43,607 nucleotides of DNA from Cecembia lonarensis LW9. GTDB taxonomy: Bacteria > Bacteroidota > Bacteroidia > Cytophagales > Cyclobacteriaceae. Position 1 is the stretch's first letter; each line of letters starts with the position of its first letter. A model generated the notes under the pieces. It had not been told where the DNA came from. It saw only the letters and a program-made list of their open reading frames with translations, and did not search any database. Made by a program: the position numbers and the translations under genes. The stretch covers positions 1-43,607 of the forward strand of contig NZ_AMGM01000033.1 in NCBI RefSeq assembly GCF_000298295.1, given 5' to 3'. Of the stretch, positions 34,933 to 43,594 are shown one piece after another.

Positions 34933-36096
34933 GTAAAAAATCGCTACATCTGGACTTTGCTTCAGGAATATCTGGATTTATTTCCTGCTGTGGGGATAGT
35001 TGGGCCAAGACAGGTCGGAAAGACTACCTTGGTACAAAATCTTACCTTGGAAAAAGAAAGGATATATCTAGATCTGGAAAAGTCCAGTGACCGGGCCAAG
35101 CTTTCTGACCCAGAACTTTTTCTTAAAGCCCATGAGGATAAAACCGTCATTCTGGACGAAATCCAAATGATGCCGGAATTGTTTGCTGAACTCAGGAGTC
35201 TGATTGACGAAAAAAGAGAACCGGGAAGATTTATCATTTTAGGTTCTGCTTCCCCGGAATTGATCCGCAAATCTGCAGATTCCTTGGCGGGAAGGATCGG
35301 GTATTTGGAATTGACTCCATTTCATTTAGGAGAATTGGAAAATGGTGACATGGACCGATTATGGATCCGCGGTGGTTTTCCGCTTTCATACTTGGTAGCC
35401 TCAGAAAGGTCAAGTAGGTTGTGGAGGGAAAACTTTATCAAGACCTACATTGAAAGGGATCTTGGCCTTTTGGGTTTGAATACGGATCCTTATCTGGTGG
35501 AGCGGTTTTGGAGAATGTTGGCCCATGCCCAGGGCGGATTGCTTGTTTCGGAAAACTTCGCAAAAGCGCTTGGGATTTCCAGGCCCACGGTCAATAAATA
35601 TCTGGAATTTTTGCACGGTTCCTTTATGGTCAGACTTCTCCAACCTTACTTTCCCAATGTGAAAAAACGCCTCGTCGCTTCTCCAAAGGTGTACATCCGG
35701 GACTCCGGTATTTTGCACAGCCTTACGGGAATTGACTCTTATGAAGACCTCATTAACCAACTTTTGGTCGGCAATTCTTGGGAAGGATTCGTGATAGAAC
35801 AGATTTGTAATGTGTTGGGAGATGAATACGAATATTATTTCTACCGTACGCATCAGGGTGCGGAATGTGACTTGCTATTGATCAGGTCCGGAAAAGTGAA
35901 GTATGCCATCGAAATCAAAAACACCTTATCTCCAAAAATCAGCAAAGGCTTTAGGATCAGTATGGAAGATACGAAGGCAGAAAAAGGAATTTTGCTGTCA
36001 AGGATACAGGACAGCTATCCATTGGATACAAATCTGCAAGCTATGGGGCTAGGAGAGTTTTTCAAAACAGTGGAAAGGTATTCAACAGCTTCATAA
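34930..36096 (+). CDS. AAA+ ATPase with DUF4143 / PD-(D/E)xK-like C-terminus (locus B)
   Basis: 388-residue ATPase of the same broad family as locus A but clearly diverged. Walker A is GPRQVGKTTLVQNL (25-38), Walker B TVILDEIQMM (D76, E77), then ILGSASPELIRKSADSLAGR and LELTPFHLGEL. The winged-helix segment is FAKALGISRPTVNKYLEFLHG. DUF4143 shows VYIRDSGILHSLTGI and NSWEGFVIEQI; the C-terminal HQGAECDLLLIRSGKV and YAIEIKNT give the nuclease-like D314, E328, K330. The start ATG lies in the last upstream repeat. Related long hairpins bound the gene on both sides, suggesting a discrete cassette. Single gene, convergent with the TRAP operon. Function unknown. Confidence 0.9.
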   Translation: MVKNRYIWTLLQEYLDLFPAVGIVGPRQVGKTTLVQNLTLEKERIYLDLEKSSDRAKLSDPELFLKAHEDKTVILDEIQMMPELFAELRSLIDEKREPGRFIILGSASPELIRKSADSLAGRIGYLELTPFHLGELENGDMDRLWIRGGFPLSYLVASERSSRLWRENFIKTYIERDLGLLGLNTDPYLVERFWRMLAHAQGGLLVSENFAKALGISRPTVNKYLEFLHGSFMVRLLQPYFPNVKKRLVASPKVYIRDSGILHSLTGIDSYEDLINQLLVGNSWEGFVIEQICNVLGDEYEYYFYRTHQGAECDLLLIRSGKVKYAIEIKNTLSPKISKGFRISMEDTKAEKGILLSRIQDSYPLDTNLQAMGLGEFFKTVERYSTAS

Positions 36097-36122
36097 AATT
36101 ATGTTCTCAATGTCCAAAACCT

Positions 36123-36155
36123 ATTCATGCCATGACTCGAGGTCATGGCATGAAT
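36123..36155. repeat. Perfect 14-bp-arm hairpin at the right edge of ATPase locus B
   Basis: ATTCATGCCATGAC (36123-36136) and GTCATGGCATGAAT (36142-36155) are perfect arms with a 5-nt loop. It lies between the convergent ATPase B and TRAP permease genes and resembles the hairpin at 34757-34789. It lacks a T tract, so REP-like or cassette boundary is more likely than terminator. Confidence 0.8.
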
Positions 36156-36177
36156 TTCGCACGACGATAAAATATTC

Positions 36178-37452
36178 CTAATCATAAAACAATCCCGGCA
36201 AATAAAGCGATATCTCAGGCACATAAGTAACCAGCAGCAAAATAATCAAGCTGACCAATAAAAACGGAAATCCTGCCCGGCTGATTTTTTCTAAAGAAAT
36301 ATTCCCAATGCTGGAGGCTACAAATAAGCAGACACCAACCGGAGGTGTGGTCAAACCAATCACCAAATTCATCACCATAATAATCGCAAATTGAACAGGA
36401 TCTACACCCACATGAACAGCTACTCCCAAAAGTACCGGAAATAAAATCAACAAGGCCGCAATGGTCTCCATAAAGGCCCCAACAAATAGCAGCAGCACAT
36501 TGATCAATAACAAAATCAGGAATTTATTTTGAGTCAAATCCAAAAGCCCAGCGGCAATCATTTGAGGAATTTCCTCCACTGTCATGATCCAGGCAAAGAG
36601 ATTGGCGAAGCCCACCAAAACCATTAAAGAAGCCGTCATTTTCGCAGAATCCAACATGATTTTAGGAAGCTGAACCCATTTCAATTCTTTGTAAACCAAC
36701 AATCCTATGACCAAGGCATAAACCACCGCTACAATAGAGGCTTCTGTAGGCGTAAAAACACCTCCGATAATACCGAACAAGATCAAAAGTGTCATCATCA
36801 ATGCCCAAAAGGCCTGATAAAAACGCTTGGCCATGACCATCCATGAGGCCCTTCCCTTTTTGGGGTATTTTCGCTTGACCGAGATAAAATAGGTCAGGCC
36901 AAGCAATCCCAACCCAAGTAACAGGCCTGGAATGATTCCAGCAACAAAGAGTTTGCCTACCGACAAACCGGTCAAGGTAGCGGCAATGATCATCGGCAAA
37001 CTGGGAGGAATTATTGGCCCCAAGGTAGAAGAGGTGGCCGTCACTGCGCAGGAAAAGGCCTTGTCATAACCTTCCTTTTCCATGGCAGGGATCATCACCG
37101 AACCAATGCTGGCTGTATCTGCTATGGCCGTTCCGGAAATTCCACCAAAAAGCATGGACGCACCCACATTGGCCAAACCCAGTCCTCCACGTATATGCCC
37201 TAACAGGGCATTGCAAAAAGCAATAATCCTTTGGGTAATGCCTGATGCATTCATCAGGTTACCTGCAAGGATAAATCCAGGGATGGATAGCAGTACAAAA
37301 ACATCCAAGCCTGCATACATTTTTTGGGGAATAACAATCAAAGGAATATCTGAAAAAAGCAAATAGACCAAGGATGACAACCCCAAAGCAAAGGCTATGG
37401 GAATGCCAATAATCAGGAAAACCAGGAAGGACAAAAACAGGAGTAGTATCAT
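36178..37452 (-). CDS. TRAP transporter large permease (DctM type)
   Basis: 424-residue inner-membrane subunit with about 12 helices that carries the substrate and sodium pathway of a tripartite ATP-independent periplasmic transporter. Family strings are IPGFILAGNLMNASGIT, GASMLFGGISGTAIADTASIGSV, AVTATSSTLGPIIPPSLPMI and VIGLTTPPVGVCLFVASSI. The start overlaps the end of the small permease gene by 4 nt (37449-37452). Last gene of the DctP-DctQ-DctM operon. Confidence 0.96.
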   Translation of the reverse strand: MILLLFLSFLVFLIIGIPIAFALGLSSLVYLLFSDIPLIVIPQKMYAGLDVFVLLSIPGFILAGNLMNASGITQRIIAFCNALLGHIRGGLGLANVGASMLFGGISGTAIADTASIGSVMIPAMEKEGYDKAFSCAVTATSSTLGPIIPPSLPMIIAATLTGLSVGKLFVAGIIPGLLLGLGLLGLTYFISVKRKYPKKGRASWMVMAKRFYQAFWALMMTLLILFGIIGGVFTPTEASIVAVVYALVIGLLVYKELKWVQLPKIMLDSAKMTASLMVLVGFANLFAWIMTVEEIPQMIAAGLLDLTQNKFLILLLINVLLLFVGAFMETIAALLILFPVLLGVAVHVGVDPVQFAIIMVMNLVIGLTTPPVGVCLFVASSIGNISLEKISRAGFPFLLVSLIILLLVTYVPEISLYLPGLFYD

Positions 37453-37922
37453 CTGCTATTTCTGATGTGGTTAACATTTTTTATTAATTCCAGATAAGCA
37501 TATAAAATGACCAAGAGTGCCATAAAAAACATGGAAAGATAAATCAACGCCATGTTGATTTTCAAAGAAGCTGACTGCTGCAACTGTACAATCCTGATCA
37601 AAGGAATGGAATACCATAACATCAGTCCCATCAACAAGATGATCAACATCAGGATAAAACTATCCAAGATAACCCTTTTCCTTTCCCCCAATGACTGTAA
37701 TAGGATGTCCACATTGACATAGGACCGGTCCTTAATAGCCAATCCAGTCCCTAGACTCACCATATAAATAAAGGCAAACCTTGCCAATTCCTCTGTCCAA
37801 GGAGGAGACCAAGGAAGCGCATACCGGGCAAAAACCTGCAGGCAAACCGTCAGTATCATCAGGATAAAGCAGCCTATGACAGCCAAGTCCAAAACCTTAT
37901 CTAAGCTCCTGAATGCGCTCAT
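37449..37922 (-). CDS. TRAP transporter small permease (DctQ type)
   Basis: Four-helix inner-membrane partner of the large permease. Recognised from the helix ILMILTVCLQVFARYALPWSP followed by the conserved WTEELARFAFIYMVSLGTGLAI. I start it at the ATG at 37922 (SAFRSLDKVLDL), about 157 residues, the usual DctQ length. The frame extends 20 codons upstream, within dctP. The gene thus overlaps the DctP-type gene by 26 nt and the DctM-type gene by 4 nt, which indicates tight translational coupling. Confidence 0.9.
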   Translation of the reverse strand: MSAFRSLDKVLDLAVIGCFILMILTVCLQVFARYALPWSPPWTEELARFAFIYMVSLGTGLAIKDRSYVNVDILLQSLGERKRVILDSFILMLIILLMGLMLWYSIPLIRIVQLQQSASLKINMALIYLSMFFMALLVILYAYLELIKNVNHIRNSR

Positions 37923-38883
37923 ACAATTCAATTTGTCCTTTGGTAAAACTTTCTTGGACAGCCTTCCTTGCCAACTTCTCAAAAGCCCCCTTATCTACTT
38001 GAATAAATTCCATCCCTTTATCCTTTAAGTATTGTGCATCCAATTCTTCCTGTTCTAAAAAAAGTTGGTGTTCATACTCCTGCATGACCTGGGCCGAGGC
38101 GATAATCACTTCTTGCATGTCGGCTGGTAATTTTTCAAATTGTTTATTCCCCATCACCACATAAGCCCAACCCTTGACATGTTCGGTTAAGTTGACATAT
38201 TTCTGAACCTCATAAAGTCCCGCATTTCTGATCAAGGCGAAAGGATTTTCCTGTCCATGTATGGTGTATTGTTGCAATGCTGTAAATACTTCCGAAAAAG
38301 CCATGGGTGTGGGCTTGGCACCCAAAGCCGACCAAGTGGACACATATAAGGAGACATTGGGCACCCGAATGATCAGCCCTTTCAGATCATCAGGATGGCG
38401 GACAGGTACGTTGGTAGTAAGGTTTCGGGCACCTCTTTCGAAATAAGCAATGGGACGTAAACCTGCCACATCAATGATATGTTGCGCGATTTCTTGACCG
38501 ATTTCACCTCCTGCTACCTTATGGAGATGCTCTGAATCCCGGATCGCATAGGGAGTGGCACATAAAATGGCATAAGGAAGACTCCAGTTTTCCAAAGACT
38601 CGGCGGTGACCATGATATCCATCACCTCTCCCAAAATTCCGGTAATCATATCCATTTCTTTCCCCAACTGCTCATTGGGATAGACCTTTACTATCATTCG
38701 GCCCTGAGAGCGCCGCTGTACTTCTTCCGCAAACTTCAATGCAGCTTTATGCCATATATTCTGCTCATTAGCCAAGTGACCAAAACGCAAGACATATTCC
38801 GCTTTTTCCTGTGCAGGGTCTTTACCACAGGAAAATATCAGTAGTGAAAAAAAACAAATCCCAAAGAACCGAAGGTGGGGCAT
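37897..38883 (-). CDS. TRAP transporter substrate-binding lipoprotein (DctP type)
   Basis: 328-residue extracytoplasmic binding protein. SPII signal with lipobox IFSC (C19), so it is membrane-anchored rather than free. The TAXI/DctP-type fold shows YVLRFGHLANEQNIWHKAA, YPNEQLGKEMDMI, and the ligand-contact region LKGLIIRVPNVSLYVSTW with the conserved arginine, then TALQQYTIHGQENPFA. First gene of the TRAP operon. Ligand is probably an organic acid (established for DctP relatives) but cannot be named. Confidence 0.94.
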   Translation of the reverse strand: MPHLRFFGICFFSLLIFSCGKDPAQEKAEYVLRFGHLANEQNIWHKAALKFAEEVQRRSQGRMIVKVYPNEQLGKEMDMITGILGEVMDIMVTAESLENWSLPYAILCATPYAIRDSEHLHKVAGGEIGQEIAQHIIDVAGLRPIAYFERGARNLTTNVPVRHPDDLKGLIIRVPNVSLYVSTWSALGAKPTPMAFSEVFTALQQYTIHGQENPFALIRNAGLYEVQKYVNLTEHVKGWAYVVMGNKQFEKLPADMQEVIIASAQVMQEYEHQLFLEQEELDAQYLKDKGMEFIQVDKGAFEKLARKAVQESFTKGQIELYERIQELR

Positions 38884-38955
38884 AAGAACTGATGGGTTAG
38901 CAGTTCTAAAAGTTATTAAAAAATATGGAAAAGTATGGAATTATATGAGGAAAGG

Positions 38956-38986
38956 CCCCTCCAAGGGTTTGAAACCCTTGGAGGGG
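38956..38986. terminator. Perfect 15-bp hairpin between the TonB receptor and TRAP operon
   Basis: CCCCTCCAAGGGTTT (38956-38970) and AAACCCTTGGAGGGG (38972-38986) are perfect arms around one G. It ends 8 nt from the receptor gene stop and precedes the TRAP operon on the same strand. The T run on the minus side is weak, but it probably ends the receptor transcript. Confidence 0.7.
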
Positions 38987-38993
38987 TATATTT

Positions 38994-41258
38994 TTAAAAA
39001 GGAATCCTCACATTCAATGCAATATTTCTACCCAGTTGGTTGATCCCAAAAGGCCTGAACAAGGACATATGGTCCAGATAGGTCTGGTTCAACAAATTCG
39101 TCCCACTCACATAGACATCCAATACATTGTTGGCTACTTGGATATTCCCGCCAATATTTAAGCCTAATAAATAGTAACCGGGAGTTGCTTCTTCCAAAGG
39201 CGCTGCCCTATTTTGGTCAAACACAAAAGAGCCCAGCAAGCTGATGTAAGGCCGCTGAATTCTTCCTATATTTTTTAACCTGAAATCTACATTTTGTGCC
39301 CATTGGAAGGCTGGGATATAAGGCAGAAAAGTATCATCTGATCGACGCTGACCTATAACCCTGCTATAAGAAGAACCAAAGTTCACCCACTTGGCTGCAT
39401 TGGGCTGATACCCCAATTCCAATTCTCCTCCATACAACCTGGCATCTGCCTGTTCAAAGACCCAAACCGTCAAATCCTCCACCATCTCATTGGTAGGCGA
39501 GAAGAAGATATAATTGTCGATGTGGTTATAAAAGATCTCTCCCGAAATGGAAAAGCCATTATTGGTGTACCGGATACCAAAATCTGTTTGTACGTTTTGC
39601 TCACGAACAAAAGATGCATCTCCACGCTCAAAACGGCTAGTACCAGGATGGGGGCCATTGGAAAACAACTCCGCCAAATCAGGGGCTCTAAAGCCCTGCG
39701 CTACATTCAGTCGGAACCTCCAATGGTTATCTGGTCTAAAAGTAGCTCCTCCGCTGGCAGTTACACCATCAAAAGTCCTCTCCAAACGCCTATCAGCAGG
39801 TTCACCTGGCAATACAAAGCCATAATCTACCAAATTTGGAGCACTGGCATCAGCAATCACTTTCCGGTAATCATAGCGCAATCCACCCTGAATGACCCAT
39901 TTATCCTTATTGTAATTCAGCAAAGCATACACCGACCTGTCATCTTTGGAGGCATCTGGGATCAGGATTTCCTCCGCCTCTTCCATATTGGTATTCTGCA
40001 AATAAAAACCCTGCACACCAAAAATGGCCTCAACATGTTCTGTTATGGTTTTGTAGTATTTGATATCATACATGAAATTGGACTGACGCAGTCCAAGGTC
40101 CACTTCATCAAAATCATCTTCAATTTCTTTTCTCAGGTTCATATGGTAGCCAAAGGTGGCTTTCAACCTGTCCTCTCCAATAAACACATTGGTTTCGGAA
40201 TTGAAGAAATGATCCCTTACATCCTGAAAAGGCAACTGCATGGCCCGGTCATTTCTTGTGGTTACCAATTCATCCAATTCATCTTCTTCCAAAATTCCCA
40301 ATCGCTGTTTCAGGTAGGTATACCTGATTCGGGTATCCCCCCATTTTTTCTGTAATCCTACACCTGCTTTTACATTTTGGGTATTGAAGCGGGTATTTCC
40401 CACCGTATTACCGTCTCCGTCCAAATAGTCCGCATGGGATTCCGCTGCCCCTCTTAAAGACCAAACGAAGCCATTTTCAGAAGCGCCCTTAACACCAACT
40501 TCAGACCTTCCTCCTAGAGAATTGCTAAACCCTCTTAGGTTGACATCCCCTTCTATTTCTCCTGCTTGTGCATCTCTTTCTTCAATCAAATTGACCACTC
40601 CTGCCATGGCGCCGGAGCCATAGATGATGGAGGCCGGACCCTTGATCATCTCGATATTGGCAATACCAGTTTCAGTCATGCCCAACCCATGGTCGGCACC
40701 CCATTGCTGATTTTCAAACCTGGCCCCTTGGTACAAAGAAAGCACCCTGCTAAAAGAAAGTCCACGGATTACGGGTTTGCTTATACCAGGCCCTAGAGAG
40801 ATTTCACTTACTCCAGGTGTTCTTGCCAAAGCAGACATCAAGTTAGGTGCAGGCATTTTAAGCAAATCCACCCTGTCCACTTTTTCTATACTAATAGGAG
40901 AGCTTTCTTTACTCATGATATAAGCCCCGGAAACTACCACCTCATCGATAGTCGTAGCATATTCTTCCATTTCAAAAAGCAAATCCTTATCTGCATTTGC
41001 TTTCAGTGTTTTGACAATAGTGGCATAGCCTAAAAATGAAATCTGGAGTTTAATATTCTTTTCAGGGATTCCTGCGATTTTGAAAATCCCGTCGAGGTCA
41101 GTCACTACCCCCCTGTTTAATTCGGGCACAAAAACTGAAACCCCTGGCAGTGGCAAACTGGTATTTTTATCGACAACTTTCCCGGAAATGGAAAAGTCCT
41201 GTGCTGCCAGTGCCCCTATAAACATAAAGAACATGGCTAGCAGAAATATATATCTCAT
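38994..41258 (-). CDS. TonB-dependent outer-membrane receptor with CarboxypepD_reg-like domain
   Basis: 754-residue outer-membrane receptor. Sec signal (cleavage near FIGALAAQ), then a carboxypeptidase-regulatory-like domain (about 22-100, ISGKVVDKNTSLPLPGVSVF), plug (about 120-235, IDEVVVSGAYIMSK, PVIRGLSFSRVLSLYQG, MIKGPASIIYGSGAMAGVVN) and a beta-barrel ending NVRIPF with terminal phenylalanine. It is smaller than SusC proteins and has no SusD partner. The His-rich small protein gene lies 63 nt upstream on the same strand, a pairing that in Bacteroidota usually goes with copper or zinc uptake; the ligand is inferred. Confidence 0.92.
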   Translation of the reverse strand: MRYIFLLAMFFMFIGALAAQDFSISGKVVDKNTSLPLPGVSVFVPELNRGVVTDLDGIFKIAGIPEKNIKLQISFLGYATIVKTLKANADKDLLFEMEEYATTIDEVVVSGAYIMSKESSPISIEKVDRVDLLKMPAPNLMSALARTPGVSEISLGPGISKPVIRGLSFSRVLSLYQGARFENQQWGADHGLGMTETGIANIEMIKGPASIIYGSGAMAGVVNLIEERDAQAGEIEGDVNLRGFSNSLGGRSEVGVKGASENGFVWSLRGAAESHADYLDGDGNTVGNTRFNTQNVKAGVGLQKKWGDTRIRYTYLKQRLGILEEDELDELVTTRNDRAMQLPFQDVRDHFFNSETNVFIGEDRLKATFGYHMNLRKEIEDDFDEVDLGLRQSNFMYDIKYYKTITEHVEAIFGVQGFYLQNTNMEEAEEILIPDASKDDRSVYALLNYNKDKWVIQGGLRYDYRKVIADASAPNLVDYGFVLPGEPADRRLERTFDGVTASGGATFRPDNHWRFRLNVAQGFRAPDLAELFSNGPHPGTSRFERGDASFVREQNVQTDFGIRYTNNGFSISGEIFYNHIDNYIFFSPTNEMVEDLTVWVFEQADARLYGGELELGYQPNAAKWVNFGSSYSRVIGQRRSDDTFLPYIPAFQWAQNVDFRLKNIGRIQRPYISLLGSFVFDQNRAAPLEEATPGYYLLGLNIGGNIQVANNVLDVYVSGTNLLNQTYLDHMSLFRPFGINQLGRNIALNVRIPF

Positions 41259-41321
41259 TGCTTGTATTTAATGATGTTGGTAAATTGGAATTGGTATGCC
41301 ACTAAGGGCATCGATGAAAAA

Positions 41322-41687
41322 TCAAACGTAGATCGGGGGACCTCGCAGGTCAAAACCAACTGCCACTTCCAACCGAAAATCATGGGAGTAAATAGCTGAA
41401 ACCTGATCTACTTCCTGCACAGGAATTTCAGGTATGGCAATAGAAAAATCACAGACAAAATAGTCTGCATGCGCCAAAAGATCTAAGAAGAACAATTCTT
41501 TCTCGCTATGGCCATGGGCATCAATATCGCCTAAATCTGAACAAAGAATGGGGTGGGCATGCGTAATAATCCTTCCATTATCCAATTCGTGGGAGTGGAA
41601 AAACAAAACACCATTGGCCAGAATGGTCAGCATCAAAGCTAAACTCAAATGGCTAATCAACGGAAGTATGTTGCGAAGGATTTTCAA
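41322..41687 (-). CDS. His-rich small membrane-anchored protein near TonB receptor
   Basis: 121 residues with one N-terminal hydrophobic segment (LISHLSLALMLTILANGVLF). After it come clustered histidines and acidic residues: FFHSHELDNGRIITHAHP, then DIDAHGHSEKELFF. The tail ends FDLRGPPIYV, a pattern seen in proteins found next to Bacteroidota metal receptors. It probably binds a transition metal on the periplasmic side; this is inferred from composition and from the TonB receptor gene 63 nt downstream. A short gap and same strand suggest an operon. Confidence 0.72.
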   Translation of the reverse strand: MKILRNILPLISHLSLALMLTILANGVLFFHSHELDNGRIITHAHPILCSDLGDIDAHGHSEKELFFLDLLAHADYFVCDFSIAIPEIPVQEVDQVSAIYSHDFRLEVAVGFDLRGPPIYV

Positions 41688-41833
41688 AGTGTAGTTTTAC
41701 ACATGTTAATAAGGTAAATTTAGTAAATTTTGTTTGATTAGACCTAGCTATTTTATTTTTAAGGCATAACGAATCTTAAATTTAGGCTAAGCTTAAAAGC
41801 TTATATGTGCCTCTTTCTCCTTAAATTTCAACC

Positions 41834-42208
41834 ATGATTGATTTTGATTTTAGGCCAACGTCTTATTTTGACGGTACTGGACCGTCTTCTTTACTGGTCA
41901 AATTAACTTATCCCGAAAGCCAATGGGGTGACGAAATAAATATCTACTGCACTGTGCTGGACGGTGAATATCAATTTGAAGCCATTGACTTTTATGGAAA
42001 TGAAATTCAATTGAATCCTGAAAAATCAAATGAACCACTTAGTGTACAGGAAATAATATTATTAATAGAGACCATGGAGGTCAAAAACAAAAATCCGCAG
42101 GGAAACATTGAATTGACCTTAGCTGGTATCCCCGAAGTAGAAAGTAAATGCTATCCGAATTTGAATAGGTACTTTGAAGAAAAAAGGAAAACCTTTGGAT
42201 TGGGTTAA
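41834..42208 (+). CDS. Hypothetical protein
   Basis: 124-residue soluble protein, not recognised. It has no signal or TM segment; predicted beta strands (SSLLVKLTYPESQW, DEINIYCTVLDGEYQFEAIDF) are followed by a short helix (VQEIILLIETME) and a polar C-terminus. ATG at 41834. Its stop overlaps the stop of the convergent small gene by 3 nt. AT-rich DNA upstream (41688-41833) separates it from the His-rich gene, divergent. Confidence 0.7.
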   Translation: MIDFDFRPTSYFDGTGPSSLLVKLTYPESQWGDEINIYCTVLDGEYQFEAIDFYGNEIQLNPEKSNEPLSVQEIILLIETMEVKNKNPQGNIELTLAGIPEVESKCYPNLNRYFEEKRKTFGLG

Positions 42209-42435
42209 AAGTCAAGAATGGTTTCGTATGACCTGCTCAAGATATGATATGTCCTAAACCAATAATCATAGGTCTCAAAGGGAACACAATCATTCAGTTC
42301 AATGCCTTGATAATTAATCCTTTCCAAGCTGTTCTTAGGCAGCCAGCTTCTCAGATCATTGGCCTGATCTATGGTAAGCTGACCCAACTGGATCATTTTT
42401 TTACCCTCTATCTGAAATGGTATTATTCGGTTCAT
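42205..42435 (-). CDS. Hypothetical small protein
   Basis: About 76 residues from the ATG at 42435 (MNRIIPFQIEGKKM); an upstream ATG at 42489 would give 94. Soluble and charged, with IQLGQLTIDQANDLRSWLP and FETYDYWFRTYHILSRSYET. No family recognised. Convergent with and overlapping the end of the 124-residue gene. Whether the two form a functional pair cannot be told. Confidence 0.6.
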   Translation of the reverse strand: MNRIIPFQIEGKKMIQLGQLTIDQANDLRSWLPKNSLERINYQGIELNDCVPFETYDYWFRTYHILSRSYETILDF

Positions 42436-42532
42436 TTTTTTATTGTTTTCACAAATGAAAAAATAAAGATGCTCAAACCAGTTAATCAAAAATTATGATT
42501 GTGTTAATTTTAAGATCATCCAAATAGACAAT

Positions 42533-43438
42533 ATGCTCAATATCCTTTTGATACCCATTTTTCTTCTTTTTGGTATACTCCTTCAAAAGGTAAAAAAACT
42601 ACCTTCTGGACTTTCAGCCTATCTCAATCAGTACCTCATTTATGTAGTGCTCCCCGCCTTGGCATTGAAATATCTTCCGTTTGTGGATATGGATGTTAAA
42701 TTACTGCTTCCTATTGCATCAGCCTATATCAGTTTTGGCCTTTCATGGTTAATTTTTGGTTCCTTAGGCAAAAAGTTAATATGGTCAGATGGTATTACCG
42801 GTTGCTTAATCATCACTGCAGGACTGGCCAATACATCATTTGTTGGCTTTCCCATTGTTAGAGCGCTATACGGTGAGGAAGGCGTAGAAATAGCACTGCT
42901 GATAGATCAGGCAGGCTCCTTCATCATCGTCAGCAGCATTGCCATTATTGTGGCCTCCATTTATGGAAAAGGTAAAAAAAGGAAGCGGGACATCAGCTGG
43001 AAAATACTCAGCTTCCCACCTTTCATTTTCTTTGTTCTGGCCATCGGGATGAATTGGCTGAAGGTTTCTACACCATCTTTCATCATGCCGGCCTTGGACT
43101 GGATTGCTTTCAGTCTGACTCCTGTAGCCTTGACATCTGTGGGCCTTCAGGTAAAAATCAACTGGCAAGGCATGAAATCATATTATCTATGGTATGGGCT
43201 TCTTTATAAACTGATTTTTATTCCCTTGGTGATCTGGGGATTGTTCAAGCATGTCTTTGAACTGGAAGGCTTACCACTTCAGGTATCTGTCATAGAATCA
43301 GCCATGGCACCCATGATTACCGGTTCCATCATTGCGATCAGTCATGACCTGGAACCTAAATTGGCATCTCTACTGGTAGGCGTAGGCATCCCGCTTTCTT
43401 TCGTTACCATTGCCTGCTGGTATTGGTTGATTGGCTAA
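42533..43438 (+). CDS. AEC family transporter (auxin efflux carrier-like)
   Basis: 301-residue inner-membrane carrier with about 10 helices. Typical features are the start LLIPIFLLFGILLQKVKKLP, the first-half crossover ITAGLANTSFVGFPIVRALYG with the conserved N-x(3)-G-x-P pattern, and the second half ESAMAPMITGSIIAISHDLE. Bacterial members export or exchange small organic acids such as malate; ligand here is unknown. It is divergent from the small gene upstream. No partner genes in view. Confidence 0.9.
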   Translation: MLNILLIPIFLLFGILLQKVKKLPSGLSAYLNQYLIYVVLPALALKYLPFVDMDVKLLLPIASAYISFGLSWLIFGSLGKKLIWSDGITGCLIITAGLANTSFVGFPIVRALYGEEGVEIALLIDQAGSFIIVSSIAIIVASIYGKGKKRKRDISWKILSFPPFIFFVLAIGMNWLKVSTPSFIMPALDWIAFSLTPVALTSVGLQVKINWQGMKSYYLWYGLLYKLIFIPLVIWGLFKHVFELEGLPLQVSVIESAMAPMITGSIIAISHDLEPKLASLLVGVGIPLSFVTIACWYWLIG

Positions 43439-43569
43439 TTAGGGCATGCTGAAAAACGCCAATTGGAGAAAAATTTCTTTCAATTTTGAGGAATACCCCA
43501 TTTATTAAGAGTAGTCTTTTTAAGCAGGTGCAAACTTATTGAATGATCTAGTTTGATTTGTGTGCACTT

Positions 43570-43594
43570 GAAAATTTCAAAATTCGAAATTTTC
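43570..43594. repeat. AT-rich perfect inverted repeat near window end
   Basis: GAAAATTTC (43570-43578) and GAAATTTTC (43586-43594) with a 7-nt loop. The last 169 bases contain no gene; the repeat may belong to the next feature outside the window. Confidence 0.45.

Noticed and set aside
36123-36155. Bidirectional terminator between ATPase B and the TRAP operon
   Set aside because: The hairpin is perfect but has no T tract on either strand; a repeat or cassette boundary fits better.
39522-40355. Long plus-strand frame (277 codons) inside the TonB receptor gene
   Set aside because: It is antisense to conserved barrel sequence and reads as the usual shadow frame of such genes.
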